From: Clostridiales bacterium
Lineage (GTDB): Bacteria > Bacillota_E > Sulfobacillia > Sulfobacillales > JAIMBI01
DNA length: 23,232 bases
Assembly (NCBI GenBank): GCA_027318915.1
Contig: DAHVOH010000054.1
Span: 1-23,232, forward strand
Direction: 5' to 3'
Part shown: piece by piece, positions 14,583 to 22,732 of the stretch
Position numbering within the stretch: position 1 is the first letter of the stretch
Layout: every line of letters begins with the position of its first letter
Notes under the pieces: generated by a model
Seen by the model: the letters and a program-made list of their open reading frames with translations, nothing else
Databases searched by the model: none
What the model was told of the DNA's origin: nothing
Translations under genes and position numbers: made by a program

Positions 14583-16253
14583 TCAGCGCGACGCCGCCTC
14601 GTCCAGGATCCGGACGGTGCCGGCCGTGCCGTCGAGGTCGATCCCCATGCCGGTCCGAATCCGGGTGGTGGCGCCGGACACGGACACGACGGCCGGGATG
14701 CCGTATTCCCGGGCCACGACGGCGGCGTGCGAGAGCGCGCTGCCCGATTCGGTGACGAGGCCGCCCAGGAGGGGGTACCAGGTGGCCCAACTGGGGCTGG
14801 TGGTGACGGTGACCAGGATGTCTCCCGGCTCCAGTTGGGACGCCTCCGAGAGCGAGGCGATGACCCGGGCCCGTCCCCGCGCCTGGCCCCGCGATCCGGG
14901 CTGCCCGGTCAGGCGGTTGGGATCCGACAGGTTCGGCGGCGGTTCCGGCGCGCCGCCGCGACGGCCAAACAGCGGGTGTTCGGGAGGCGGCCCGGCCACG
15001 GTGCCCAGCTCCATGGGAGCCGGGTACTTGGCCCATCGCCGCATCTCCTCCTGCCGCCCCGCCACCAGCGCACGGACCTCGGACAGCTCTCCCGTGAGCG
15101 CGGGGACCAGTTCGCCGGCTTCGAGGAAGGCCACGTCTTCCGGCCGGTTGAGGGTGCCGGCCGCCGTCAGTCGGTCCGCGAAGGCGCGTGCCAGCCGCCG
15201 GAAGTAGAACGCGGTCTGCTGGTCGATATAGAAGTTGTGGTCCTCCATCAAGCGGGAGGCGACCCGGGCGGATTCCAGCCAGGAGCGAAACTCGTCCACG
15301 ACCGGGCCGGGATAGTTGGCCAACCGGTCAAAAGCCGCCGCAGTCAGGCGGCGGCGCTCGGCCAGCACGTCGGCGCGCCGCTCGCGGCCCCACTCTCCGC
15401 CGAGGCGAAGCAGTTGGCGCAGATTGTCGAGCGGGATGGTGGGATCGTCGAACCAGGTGGGGTCCATGAGTTCACCGGCCAGTTTGCGCCCGTGCACCGC
15501 GATGAAGGTCTCGAACGCGGTGAGGAAGGCGGGTCCCCCCGGAGCCGCCGCCAACCGCGGCCGGACATCCCTCCACGATCCCTGCTGGATAGCCTCCCAC
15601 ACCGCGGGATGGCTGCGCGCCAAGTCGGCCAGGTCCTGCAACGCCCGTCCGTTGGCGACACTCCAGGTCTCTTCGCCGCTGGTCAGACTCACGGCGGTGT
15701 ACGGGCTGTCGGGGCCAAAGAGGTCCTGGCACAGCTCATCCAGCTGGCGGCGCACATAGCCACACAAGAACACCAACTCAAAATGAATCTCCCACAGCCG
15801 TCGCCCGTGCTGGTCAGCGGTGTGAAAGACATCCACCAGTTGCCCATCGTCCAGACCCTGGGGCTGAAATCCGGCCAACACGCCGAGGCGCTCCTCCAGT
15901 TCGGGAAACCAGCGTTCGCTCCACTGCCGCTCCAGATCGCGGCCCATGGCTTCCAGGCGCTGGCGCGCGCGCTCCGCTCGCTGCCGGAACTCGTCCGGCG
16001 AGGCGTCGAGCGGCACGGCCGCACTGTACTCGAATGTGTTGATGCGACATTCGCGGATGCCGTCGTACGGCCCGTCCCAATACCGATATCCGTACGCGAT
16101 GCCGTGGCGGGGCCAGGGGTTGCGCAAAGGCGGTGTGGGTCCGGGATTGTGGCTCACGTCGCGCGTCCAATGGAGGCGGCTTGCGGCCGGGTCCGGCCAT
16201 TGGACTGGAAAATCGCTCGGAGGAACAATGGGGGTGCCGGGCTCCAGGGACAT
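14583..16253 (-). CDS. Split dikinase: helical substrate domain plus phospho-His mobile domain
   Basis: This 556-residue protein ends in a PEP-utilising-enzyme mobile domain. The phospho-acceptor is H509 in SALSHAAVVAREYGIPAVV, preceded by GDILVTVTTSPSWATWYPLL and GGLVTESG. Residues 1-430 form a long helical region with FRQRAERARQRLEAMGRDLE, LWEIHFELVFLCGYVRRQL and LMEDHNFYIDQQTAFYFRRL. This resembles the middle domain of phenylphosphate synthase alpha subunits and the substrate domain of rifampin phosphotransferases. It lacks both the ATP-grasp domain, encoded by the gene just upstream, and the PEP/pyruvate TIM barrel. The inferred role is to accept phosphate on H509 from the partner and pass it to a hydroxyl compound. 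The ATG at 16253 follows GAGGAG; 49 upstream codons in frame are excluded as not protein-like. Confidence 0.82.
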   Translation of the reverse strand: MSLEPGTPIVPPSDFPVQWPDPAASRLHWTRDVSHNPGPTPPLRNPWPRHGIAYGYRYWDGPYDGIRECRINTFEYSAAVPLDASPDEFRQRAERARQRLEAMGRDLERQWSERWFPELEERLGVLAGFQPQGLDDGQLVDVFHTADQHGRRLWEIHFELVFLCGYVRRQLDELCQDLFGPDSPYTAVSLTSGEETWSVANGRALQDLADLARSHPAVWEAIQQGSWRDVRPRLAAAPGGPAFLTAFETFIAVHGRKLAGELMDPTWFDDPTIPLDNLRQLLRLGGEWGRERRADVLAERRRLTAAAFDRLANYPGPVVDEFRSWLESARVASRLMEDHNFYIDQQTAFYFRRLARAFADRLTAAGTLNRPEDVAFLEAGELVPALTGELSEVRALVAGRQEEMRRWAKYPAPMELGTVAGPPPEHPLFGRRGGAPEPPPNLSDPNRLTGQPGSRGQARGRARVIASLSEASQLEPGDILVTVTTSPSWATWYPLLGGLVTESGSALSHAAVVAREYGIPAVVSVSGATTRIRTGMGIDLDGTAGTVRILDEAASR

Positions 16254-16311
16254 CGATGCACACTCCTCACGGGGATGGTCCGCCGGCAACGCCGCATGGG
16301 CGCCGGCACAG

Positions 16312-17166
16312 TCAGAGCGTGGTAATGGGACGGCACTGCAACACATGCCAGCGGCCCTCGGCCCATGCGCTCTCGACGTCGACCGGACGGCGGGCGTCAT
16401 GCTCCAAGTCGCGCAGGATGCGGGCCAGAGCCAGCACCTGCTCGCCGCTCAGGCACGGCAGCTCGCGCAGGCGGCGGGGAACCGGGACGTGCCGGATGCC
16501 CTCCTCGGCGACAATGGCCATGTCCTGCTTGACCGCGATCTGCCGCCGCACCACACTGAAGTCGTCGCGACGCACGGCAAAGACGTCGGGCGTGCCGCTC
16601 CCGCTCACGATGGGTTCGCCCAGGCCCCACGTGGCGTTGATCACCATCTCGCCACTGTCCGGTCGGATGGGATCACGGCTGAAGGCGACGGCGGCCACGT
16701 CGGCCGCCACCAGCCGCTGCACCAGGACGGCCATCCGGGGCGACTGTCCTTCCGGCTCTGCGCCGCGCACCCGGCGGTAGACGCGGGCGGATTCGTCCTC
16801 GGCCGAGCGCCAGCACGCTTGCAGCGCCGAGAGGAGCGCGGACAGCCCCCGCACCGCCAGGACGGTGGTGTGCTGACCGGCGAAGGATGACTCGTCGCCG
16901 TCTTCCCCCACCGCTGAGGACCGGACGGCCAGCGGCGCCTCGCCGGTGGGATCCAGGCGGCGGTATGCCGCCTCCACCAAGCTTTCCTCCACCGCACCCC
17001 GGTCGTCAAACAGGTCCCAGGGCACACAGAACCCGTCTGGCACCGGATAGCGGCCCACCAAGGGGGCCAGACCGGCCGCCTTGCCGCCAACGGCGCGGCC
17101 GTCGCGGCTGGCCGCCTCGCCGAGCCAAATGATGGAGCGGGGCCCGCGGTCATCTGCGCTTAACAT
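16312..17166 (-). CDS. Split dikinase: PEP synthase/PPDK N-terminal ATP-binding subunit
   Basis: This 284-residue protein corresponds to the PPDK_N ATP-grasp domain alone. It has GGKAAGL at 27-33 with the ATP lysine K29, VPDGF at 42-46, VRSSAVGED at 81-89 with R82, SFAGQ at 94-98, NATWGLGEPIVSG at 177-189, DVESAW at 263-268, and LQCRPI at 276-281 with Q277 and R279. The helical stretch usually found between VPxGF and VRSSA is much reduced, making the domain compact. It would transfer phosphate from ATP to H509 of the partner encoded 58 bp downstream. The ATG at 17166 matches the start of homology but has no SD; the region before it is AT-rich and contains the stop of the MFS gene 13 bp away. 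Confidence 0.85.
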   Translation of the reverse strand: MLSADDRGPRSIIWLGEAASRDGRAVGGKAAGLAPLVGRYPVPDGFCVPWDLFDDRGAVEESLVEAAYRRLDPTGEAPLAVRSSAVGEDGDESSFAGQHTTVLAVRGLSALLSALQACWRSAEDESARVYRRVRGAEPEGQSPRMAVLVQRLVAADVAAVAFSRDPIRPDSGEMVINATWGLGEPIVSGSGTPDVFAVRRDDFSVVRRQIAVKQDMAIVAEEGIRHVPVPRRLRELPCLSGEQVLALARILRDLEHDARRPVDVESAWAEGRWHVLQCRPITTL

Positions 17167-17179
17167 ACTGTTTATATTC

Positions 17180-18544
17180 TCAGGGCGCGGTCGAACTCCT
17201 GCTGCCCGAGACCGCCGCGTCGGCGGCCTCGGGCCGAAAACCGCGAAATCCCGGCGCGATGCCGAGTCCCAACAGGGCGGCCGCCAAGAGCAGCGCCAGC
17301 CAGGTGGCCGGGGCGCCGGCCAGGGCGGCCAGCACCGCCGCAGCCAGGGTGCTGCCCAGGTATCGGAAGGTTGCGTAGATGCCGGCCGCCATGCCGGCCC
17401 GGGATCGGGGCACGGATTGCAGCGTGGTGGCTTGAATGGCGACGCCGCCGATCCCGGAGCCCGCTCCGGCCACGACCATCCAGGCGGCGTCGGCCAAGGG
17501 GCTGGCCAACGGCAGCACCCAGGCGACGGCGGCAAAGGCGAGGATGCTGACGCCAAAGCCTGCTCCCACCAGGGCCGCGCGGGATGTGCGGCCCACGAGC
17601 CGTCCGCCCGCCCAGGACATGGCCGACATGGTCAGGGAGAACAGGAGCAGAAGCCCTCCGGTCTCCGTGAGAGCGCGGTGCTGGCGGGTGAGCAGCACGG
17701 GAGTGGCCAGCATGACGGTGTACATCAGGAAATTCTGCAGCAGGATGCCAAGGTTCGCGGAACGAAAGGCCCGGTGCCGAAACAGGCTGACATCCATCAG
17801 GGGATCCGAGCCCCGGCGCTGATCCCGGACGAACCAGACCGCCAGGAGGGCGGACAGGGGCAAGAGCACCGGCGCATCCCGCCCGGCCCGGATGGCTCCG
17901 GTGAGCGCGACCAGCGAGACTGCCAAGATGACGGCGCCGCGGATGTCCATGCGCCGGCTGCTGACGGCGGGATCGCTCGGGAGCACGACCAGGGCCAGCA
18001 CCAGCGCCAGCGTGAGAACGGGCACGTTGACCCAAAAAATCGCGTTCCAACCCCACCGTGCGATGAGGAGTGCGCCCAGCAGCGGTCCGCTGGCCGCGCC
18101 CAGCCCTTGGACCAAGCCGACGGTGCCGAGCACCCGCGGAAGGCGGTCGCTCAACAGCCGGCGCAGGAGGGCGGTGCCGTTTGGCCCGGCAATGCCGGCC
18201 CCCAGCGCCTGCAGGCCGCGGAAGGCAACCAGGCTGACCAGGGTGTCCGAGGTGGCGGCCAGCAGCGATCCGGCCAAGAAGACCGCCAGACCGCCGACAA
18301 ACATGCGGCGGTGTCCGTGCGCGTCTCCGGCCCGACCGGCGATGGGTTGAACGACCGCCATGATGATGAGATAGACCGACACCACCCAGACGGTCGCGGC
18401 CAAGCTGTGGGCGAGGCTGCGGGCAATGTCGGGAAGGTCGACCGCAATCATGGTAGAGTTGATGGGCACGAGGGCCGTCCCCATCAATATCGTGAGAATG
18501 AGCAGACCGGGACGGGGCTCGCGTTCCCGCACGGAAGCGTCCAT
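17180..18544 (-). CDS. DHA2-type MFS drug efflux transporter (EmrB/QacA-like)
   Basis: This 454-residue integral membrane transporter is probably a proton-driven exporter. The N-terminal helix with INSTMIAVDLPDIARSL matches the opening motif D1 region (N-x-T-x-x-x-V-A-L-P) of the QacA/EmrB group. GRAGDAHGHRRMFVGG is motif A, and GPLLGALLIARWGWNAIFWVN is the motif C and post-C signature of drug:H+ antiporters. About 12-14 helices are expected. The ATG at 18544 follows GAGAGAT, a weak SD; 37 upstream codons in frame are disregarded. It is 13 bp upstream of the ATP-binding dikinase subunit, so the three genes look like an operon. That pairing would fit a modify-and-export resistance or detoxification function. 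Confidence 0.88.
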   Translation of the reverse strand: MDASVREREPRPGLLILTILMGTALVPINSTMIAVDLPDIARSLAHSLAATVWVVSVYLIIMAVVQPIAGRAGDAHGHRRMFVGGLAVFLAGSLLAATSDTLVSLVAFRGLQALGAGIAGPNGTALLRRLLSDRLPRVLGTVGLVQGLGAASGPLLGALLIARWGWNAIFWVNVPVLTLALVLALVVLPSDPAVSSRRMDIRGAVILAVSLVALTGAIRAGRDAPVLLPLSALLAVWFVRDQRRGSDPLMDVSLFRHRAFRSANLGILLQNFLMYTVMLATPVLLTRQHRALTETGGLLLLFSLTMSAMSWAGGRLVGRTSRAALVGAGFGVSILAFAAVAWVLPLASPLADAAWMVVAGAGSGIGGVAIQATTLQSVPRSRAGMAAGIYATFRYLGSTLAAAVLAALAGAPATWLALLLAAALLGLGIAPGFRGFRPEAADAAVSGSRSSTAP

Positions 18545-18641
18545 ATCTCTCAAGCCGCGCGCCGGGTGTGGCCGAGTCCGGACGATGGCGGCCGTGCCGC
18601 TCCGCCGCGGTCTTGCCGACGCACCGGCGCGTCCAAACAGA

Positions 18642-18659
18642 CGGGGTGGGTCCACCCCG
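18642..18659 (-). terminator. Hairpin between lysR and the MFS gene
   Basis: On the minus strand CGGGGTG, a four-base loop and CACCCCG make a perfect seven-pair GC-rich stem, followed by TCTGTTTGG. It lies in the 192 bp spacer after the LysR gene and before the MFS gene. It could terminate lysR transcription and separate the two units, though the T-run is poor. Confidence 0.35.
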
Positions 18660-18736
18660 GCGACGGGTCCATGGCGCGCCCCCTCTCCCTCGAGATCTTC
18701 TCGCCGGGAAGGGGCGCCTCCTGCTCGCGGGCGGAC

Positions 18737-19639
18737 TCAGGCCAGAGGCGGCGACACGCCTTCCCGGGCCAACAGGGCCAACAGGCGGCGAGCCCCTTCG
18801 GAATGGGACCGGGGGAGATGCACCGCATAAAAATAGCGCGTCATGACCAGTCCCTCCACGCTGACCGCATGGAAGTCGCCGTGTTCGCCCGGCAGAATCG
18901 TCAGGGGCGACAGCACCGTGCAGCCGAGTCCCATCCGCACCATGGCCTTGATGGCCTGCGTCGTTCCCAGGATGAGCCGGACCGACAAGTCCTCCACGCC
19001 GAGGCCCCGGTCGTTCAACGCACGCTCCAGGGCGGCTCGGGTTCCCGACCCCGGCTCGCGCAGGATGATGGGTTCCGCCAAAAGCTCTTCCAGCATGATC
19101 TGGCGTCGCGCCGCCCACGGATGGGCGGCGTGGACAATGACCGCGGGCGTGTCGGTGTAGAACCGGCGGGTGACCACCTCGGCCCGCCGCACTTCCGTTT
19201 CCACCAGCCCGATGTCCACCGCCTGGTTGACCACGAAGTCCAGAACCGCTTCGGAGTTGGCCATCATCACCGCCAGGCTGTCTTTGGGCACCGGACGGTA
19301 AAAGCGCGTCAGCAGGCGGGGCAGCACATACTCCGCGATAGTGAGACTGGCGCCGACGGTCAGGCGCTCGGGATGAGGATCGGCCAGGGCATGAATCTCG
19401 TCGCGCGATTCATCCAGCGTCCGCAGCAGCTTGCCTACATAGCGGTACAAAACTTCGCCGGCCGTGGTCAACTGGACGCCCTGGGCGTGACGCACCAGAA
19501 GCCGCACGCCATAGTGCTCTTCGAGCTGCTGAACTTGCTGGCTGACGGCGGACTGCGATAGATTCAGCACCCGGGCCGCACCGGTGATGGACCCCACTTC
19601 GGCGACGGCACGGAACGTCTCCCAGGTCTGCGGATTCAT
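18737..19639 (-). CDS. LysR-family transcriptional regulator
   Basis: This 300-residue LysR-type regulator has an N-terminal winged helix-turn-helix (FRAVAEVGSITGAARVLN, then LSQSAVSQQVQQLEE as the recognition helix, about residues 9-42). A linker helix (about 60-88) follows, then a periplasmic-binding-like effector domain starting near LTVGASLTIAEYVLP. That segment and REPGSGTRAALE resemble regulators of the CysB/CbbR-like subgroup, which sense small anions or sulfur and redox metabolites. It is transcribed divergently from the SoeA-like gene, the classic LysR arrangement, with a direct repeat in the shared spacer. Sulfite or another sulfur compound as effector is inference. Length is standard; the ATG at 19639 has a modest GGGGGCGG upstream. 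Confidence 0.92.
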   Translation of the reverse strand: MNPQTWETFRAVAEVGSITGAARVLNLSQSAVSQQVQQLEEHYGVRLLVRHAQGVQLTTAGEVLYRYVGKLLRTLDESRDEIHALADPHPERLTVGASLTIAEYVLPRLLTRFYRPVPKDSLAVMMANSEAVLDFVVNQAVDIGLVETEVRRAEVVTRRFYTDTPAVIVHAAHPWAARRQIMLEELLAEPIILREPGSGTRAALERALNDRGLGVEDLSVRLILGTTQAIKAMVRMGLGCTVLSPLTILPGEHGDFHAVSVEGLVMTRYFYAVHLPRSHSEGARRLLALLAREGVSPPLA

Positions 19640-19650
19640 GGCCGCCCCCT

Positions 19651-19681
19651 ATCACAAAGACTGCGGGCATCCATCACAAAG
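19651..19681. promoter_or_regulatory. Candidate LysR operator: 22-bp-spaced direct repeat
   Basis: ATCACAAAG occurs twice, at 19651-19659 and 19673-19681, in the same orientation. The starts are exactly 22 bp apart, about two helical turns. The pair lies 12-42 bp upstream of the lysR start and in the spacer shared with the divergent soeA-like gene. Same-face spacing of identical half sites suggests regulator binding, with autorepression of lysR likely. Confidence 0.45.
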
Positions 19682-19687
19682 GCCGGA

Positions 19688-19709
19688 CGCCGCCGCGCCG
19701 CCGCGCCGC
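19688..19709. repeat. Short GC-rich tandem repeat (8-bp period)
   Basis: CGCCGCCG is repeated 2.75 times in tandem between the candidate operator and the soeA-like promoter region. It may only set spacing or arise by slippage. Confidence 0.5.
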
Positions 19710-19746
19710 TAAGATGGCGACAGCCGATTGCTCCCCCCGGAGCCAG

Positions 19747-19752
19747 TATAAA
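19747..19752 (+). promoter_or_regulatory. Possible -10 box for the soeAB-like operon
   Basis: TATAAA stands in GC-rich surroundings about 80 bp before the start codon. No good -35 lies 16-18 bp upstream; TTGCTC at 19728 gives only 13 bp. That fits a promoter needing an activator such as the divergent LysR protein, if it is a promoter at all. Confidence 0.3.
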
Positions 19753-19827
19753 CCGGTGCCGACAAGCGCCGGGAGTCGTCCTTTGCTCTTCCGGTTCCCG
19801 CGCAATCAGTCAAGCGGAGGCGATAGT

Positions 19828-22731
19828 ATGGCCCAAAGACGGCCCATCCCGGTCCCGATGGCGGAAGACGAGGGCGAATCCGGCACGAGCCGGACAGTGC
19901 ACACCACCTGTTATATGTGCGCCTGCCGATGCGGCCTGGAGGTCACCGTCGAGAACGACCGGATCCGATTCATCAAAGGGGTGGCCGAACACCCGGTCAA
20001 CAAAGGAGTCTGGTGCGCCAAGGGCGGCGCCGGCATCATGACCCAATACAGCCCCGCCCGCCTCACCACCCCCTTGATGCGCGAGCCCGGCAGTGAACGG
20101 GGCGAAGGTCGCCTGGTGCCCGTGGACTGGGACACGGCCCTCAATCAGGTGGCCCAGTGGCTGGGCGAAATCCGGGCCACCGATCCGCGCCGCCTGGCGT
20201 ACTTTACCGGCCGGGACCAGATGCAGGCGTTCAACGGTTATTGGGCGCAGCAGTTTGGAACCCCCAACTGGGCCGCTCATGGGGGGTTCTGCTCGGTGAA
20301 CATGGCCGCGGGGGGCATGTACTCCATTGGCGGCAGCATGTGGGAGTTCGGGTGGCCCGACTTGGACCGGGCTCGCTGGTTCATGCTGGTGGGGGTGGCG
20401 GAGGATCATCCGTCCAACCCGCTCAAACTGTCCATTGCCCAACTGAAAGATCGCGGGGGACGGTTTGTGGTGGTCAACCCCGTCCGCAGCGGCTACGGCG
20501 CCTTGGCCGATGAATGGGTGCCCATCCGGCCGGGGACGGATGGAGCCTTGTTCATGGCGCTGCTGCACGTGCTGCACCGCGAGGGTCTGTGGGATCGAGA
20601 GTTCCTGGCCCGCTACACCAACGCGGCCCACCTGGTGCAGGTCGCACCCAACACGGCTGCAGACGGTCTGCTGTACCGGTCGGCGCACGGCGAGCCGATG
20701 GTTCTGGGACCGGACGGTGCGGTGATGCCGTTTGGCGAGGCGCACGGACGAGGTCAGCTGGAAGGAGCCGTCGAGGTCGATGGCCAAAAGCTGGTGCCGG
20801 CCGCCACCCTGCTGACGGAACGGCTGGAGCGGACCACCCCCCGCTGGGCCGAGCCGATTTGCGGGGTCTCCCGCCGCACAATCGTTCGCCTCGCCTTGGA
20901 GATGGGGGAGACCGCATTTCGCCATCCGGTCGAACTGCCCATCGGATGGACTGACTTCTACGGGGACAGGTTCCCCACCACCGTGGGTCGTCCGGTGGCA
21001 TTTCACGCCATGCGCGGTCTCGCCGCTCACACCAACGGATTTCAAACCGTGCGGGCCCTCTTTACGCTGATGATGTGCCTCGGCGCCATCGATCGGCCGG
21101 GTGGGTTTCGCTACAAGAGCCCTTACCCGAAGCCGGCGCCGCCGGCGGTCAAACCCAGCCCGCGCCGTGCCGACTACGCGCCCAACCGGCCCGCGCCGGC
21201 ACCGCTTCTGGGGTATCCCACCACCCCGGACGATCTGCTGGTGGAAGGGGACGAGGCCCTGCGCATCGACGAGAGCTACTCGTGGAAATACCCCCTCGCC
21301 GCGCACGGGGGCATCCAGAACGTCATTCGCAACGCTCACGACGGGGACCCGTACCCGATTGACACTCTGATGATTTACATGGCCAATCTGGCCTGGAACT
21401 CCACCTGGAATACGCTCGACACGCGCGCCATGCTCACGGCCCGTGACGAGAACGGACAGTATCGGATCCCGCATGTGGTCGTTTTGGACGCTTACGACTC
21501 GGAGACGGTCCGCTTCGCCGACATCGTGCTGCCCGACACCACATATCTGGAGCGGTGGGACGCCACCTCGCTGCTGGACCGACCCATCTCGGAGCCGGAC
21601 GGCCCGGCCGACTCCATTCGCCAGCCGGTGGTGCCGCCCCCGCCCGGCGTGCGTCCCACGGCGGACGTCCTGATATCCTTGGCCAACCGGCTCGGACTGC
21701 CGGGTTTCGTGGACGATCACGGCCACCCCCGCTACCGGAATTACGCAGACTTCATTCAGAAATGGGAGACCAGGCCCGGATCCGGGGTGGGCCTGTTGGC
21801 GGGATTCCGCGGCTCGGATGGTCGGCGGGCATTGGTGGGCTCGCCCAACCCGCTGCAACTGGAAGAGTACGCCGATCACCAGGCCTTCTGGCGATATCAG
21901 CTGCCCTTGGGCCAGCAGTATTTCCGCATGGCCAACCAAGCGTACCTGCGTTGGGCGGCGGACGCCAAGTTTCTGGCCACCGCCGATCCGATTGTGCTCA
22001 ATCTGTACAGTGAGCCGCTGCAGACCTTTCGCCTGGCCGGGCAGGGACTGTGGCCCGGAGCGTGTCCGACCAATCCCCATCTGCGCGAGCGTCTGGTCCG
22101 CTACATGGACCCGCTGGCCTTCTGGCACCCGCCCCTGGAGGATGAGCTGCCGGGCGCGGAAGCTTTCCCCTTGCGCATCCTCACCCAGCGACCGATGACG
22201 CATTATCATTCGTGGGGATCCATGAACGCCTGGCTCCGGCAGCTGCTGCACGAGAACCCCATCTTCATCAACGCCGCCTTGGCCGCGGCAGTGGGTGTCC
22301 GCGACGGAGACTGGGTGTGGGTCGAGTCGCGGCTGGGCCGGATGACGGCCCGCGTGCAGATTTCCGATGCGGTCGAACCCGGCACCGTGTGGACCTGGAA
22401 TGCGATTGCCAAGGGTCCCGGATCCTGGGGGCTTCATCCGGATGCGCCCGAAGCCACCCGTGCCGTGCTGGTCAATCACATCATTCCGGACACCAGTCCG
22501 CTGGCGGGACCGGGCACCTTCTTCAACAACGACCCGGTGACCGGTCAGGCCGGCTGGTACGACACCCGCGTCCGCATCTACCCTTCCGACCTGAAGGAAG
22601 TGTGGCCCCGAGTGGATGCCGTGCGGCCTCATCGCCCCGACCTGCTGAACCTGGACCGCCTGGCCTATACCACCCGACACGGTCATCCGTCGGAATCCAA
22701 ATCCTCGCGTCCCGTGCGGCAGGAGGAATGA
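19828..22731 (+). CDS. soeA: Molybdopterin oxidoreductase, SoeA-like sulfite dehydrogenase catalytic subunit
   Basis: This 967-residue member of the DMSO reductase / complex iron-sulfur molybdoenzyme family binds bis-MGD molybdenum. The N-terminal [4Fe-4S] ligands are C28, C31, C35 and C63 (CYMCACRC, then GVWCAKG), with an extra C33. NKGVWCAKGGAGIMTQYSPA, FTGRDQMQAFNG and AAHGGFCSVNMAAGG closely recall Allochromatium SoeA as I remember it. C155 in GGFCSVN is the likely Mo ligand. DEWVPIRPGTDGAL is the family MGD-binding region. No Tat or other signal peptide precedes the cluster, so it acts in the cytoplasm, as SoeA does. The ATG at 19828 follows GGAGG; the frame is open 38 codons further up but unlike protein. 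It is adjacent to a SoeB-like ferredoxin. Polysulfide or thiosulfate reductase activity is a possible alternative. Confidence 0.85.
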   Translation: MAQRRPIPVPMAEDEGESGTSRTVHTTCYMCACRCGLEVTVENDRIRFIKGVAEHPVNKGVWCAKGGAGIMTQYSPARLTTPLMREPGSERGEGRLVPVDWDTALNQVAQWLGEIRATDPRRLAYFTGRDQMQAFNGYWAQQFGTPNWAAHGGFCSVNMAAGGMYSIGGSMWEFGWPDLDRARWFMLVGVAEDHPSNPLKLSIAQLKDRGGRFVVVNPVRSGYGALADEWVPIRPGTDGALFMALLHVLHREGLWDREFLARYTNAAHLVQVAPNTAADGLLYRSAHGEPMVLGPDGAVMPFGEAHGRGQLEGAVEVDGQKLVPAATLLTERLERTTPRWAEPICGVSRRTIVRLALEMGETAFRHPVELPIGWTDFYGDRFPTTVGRPVAFHAMRGLAAHTNGFQTVRALFTLMMCLGAIDRPGGFRYKSPYPKPAPPAVKPSPRRADYAPNRPAPAPLLGYPTTPDDLLVEGDEALRIDESYSWKYPLAAHGGIQNVIRNAHDGDPYPIDTLMIYMANLAWNSTWNTLDTRAMLTARDENGQYRIPHVVVLDAYDSETVRFADIVLPDTTYLERWDATSLLDRPISEPDGPADSIRQPVVPPPPGVRPTADVLISLANRLGLPGFVDDHGHPRYRNYADFIQKWETRPGSGVGLLAGFRGSDGRRALVGSPNPLQLEEYADHQAFWRYQLPLGQQYFRMANQAYLRWAADAKFLATADPIVLNLYSEPLQTFRLAGQGLWPGACPTNPHLRERLVRYMDPLAFWHPPLEDELPGAEAFPLRILTQRPMTHYHSWGSMNAWLRQLLHENPIFINAALAAAVGVRDGDWVWVESRLGRMTARVQISDAVEPGTVWTWNAIAKGPGSWGLHPDAPEATRAVLVNHIIPDTSPLAGPGTFFNNDPVTGQAGWYDTRVRIYPSDLKEVWPRVDAVRPHRPDLLNLDRLAYTTRHGHPSESKSSRPVRQEE

Positions 22732-22732
22732 G

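Noticed and set aside
14472..16325. 617-codon plus-strand open frame opposite the dikinase subunit
   Set aside because: It begins inside the glycosyltransferase gene in another frame and is a Gly/Arg/Gln-rich antisense shadow of the phospho-His protein.
18691..18703. CGAGA-TCT-TCTCG palindrome between lysR and the MFS gene
   Set aside because: The stem is only five bases, with no promoter or second copy nearby; too weak to call an operator.
17081..19561. 826-codon plus-strand open frame across the MFS and LysR genes
   Set aside because: Composition is Gly/Gln/Arg-rich and low in hydrophobics. It is the antisense shadow of two well-recognised minus-strand genes.
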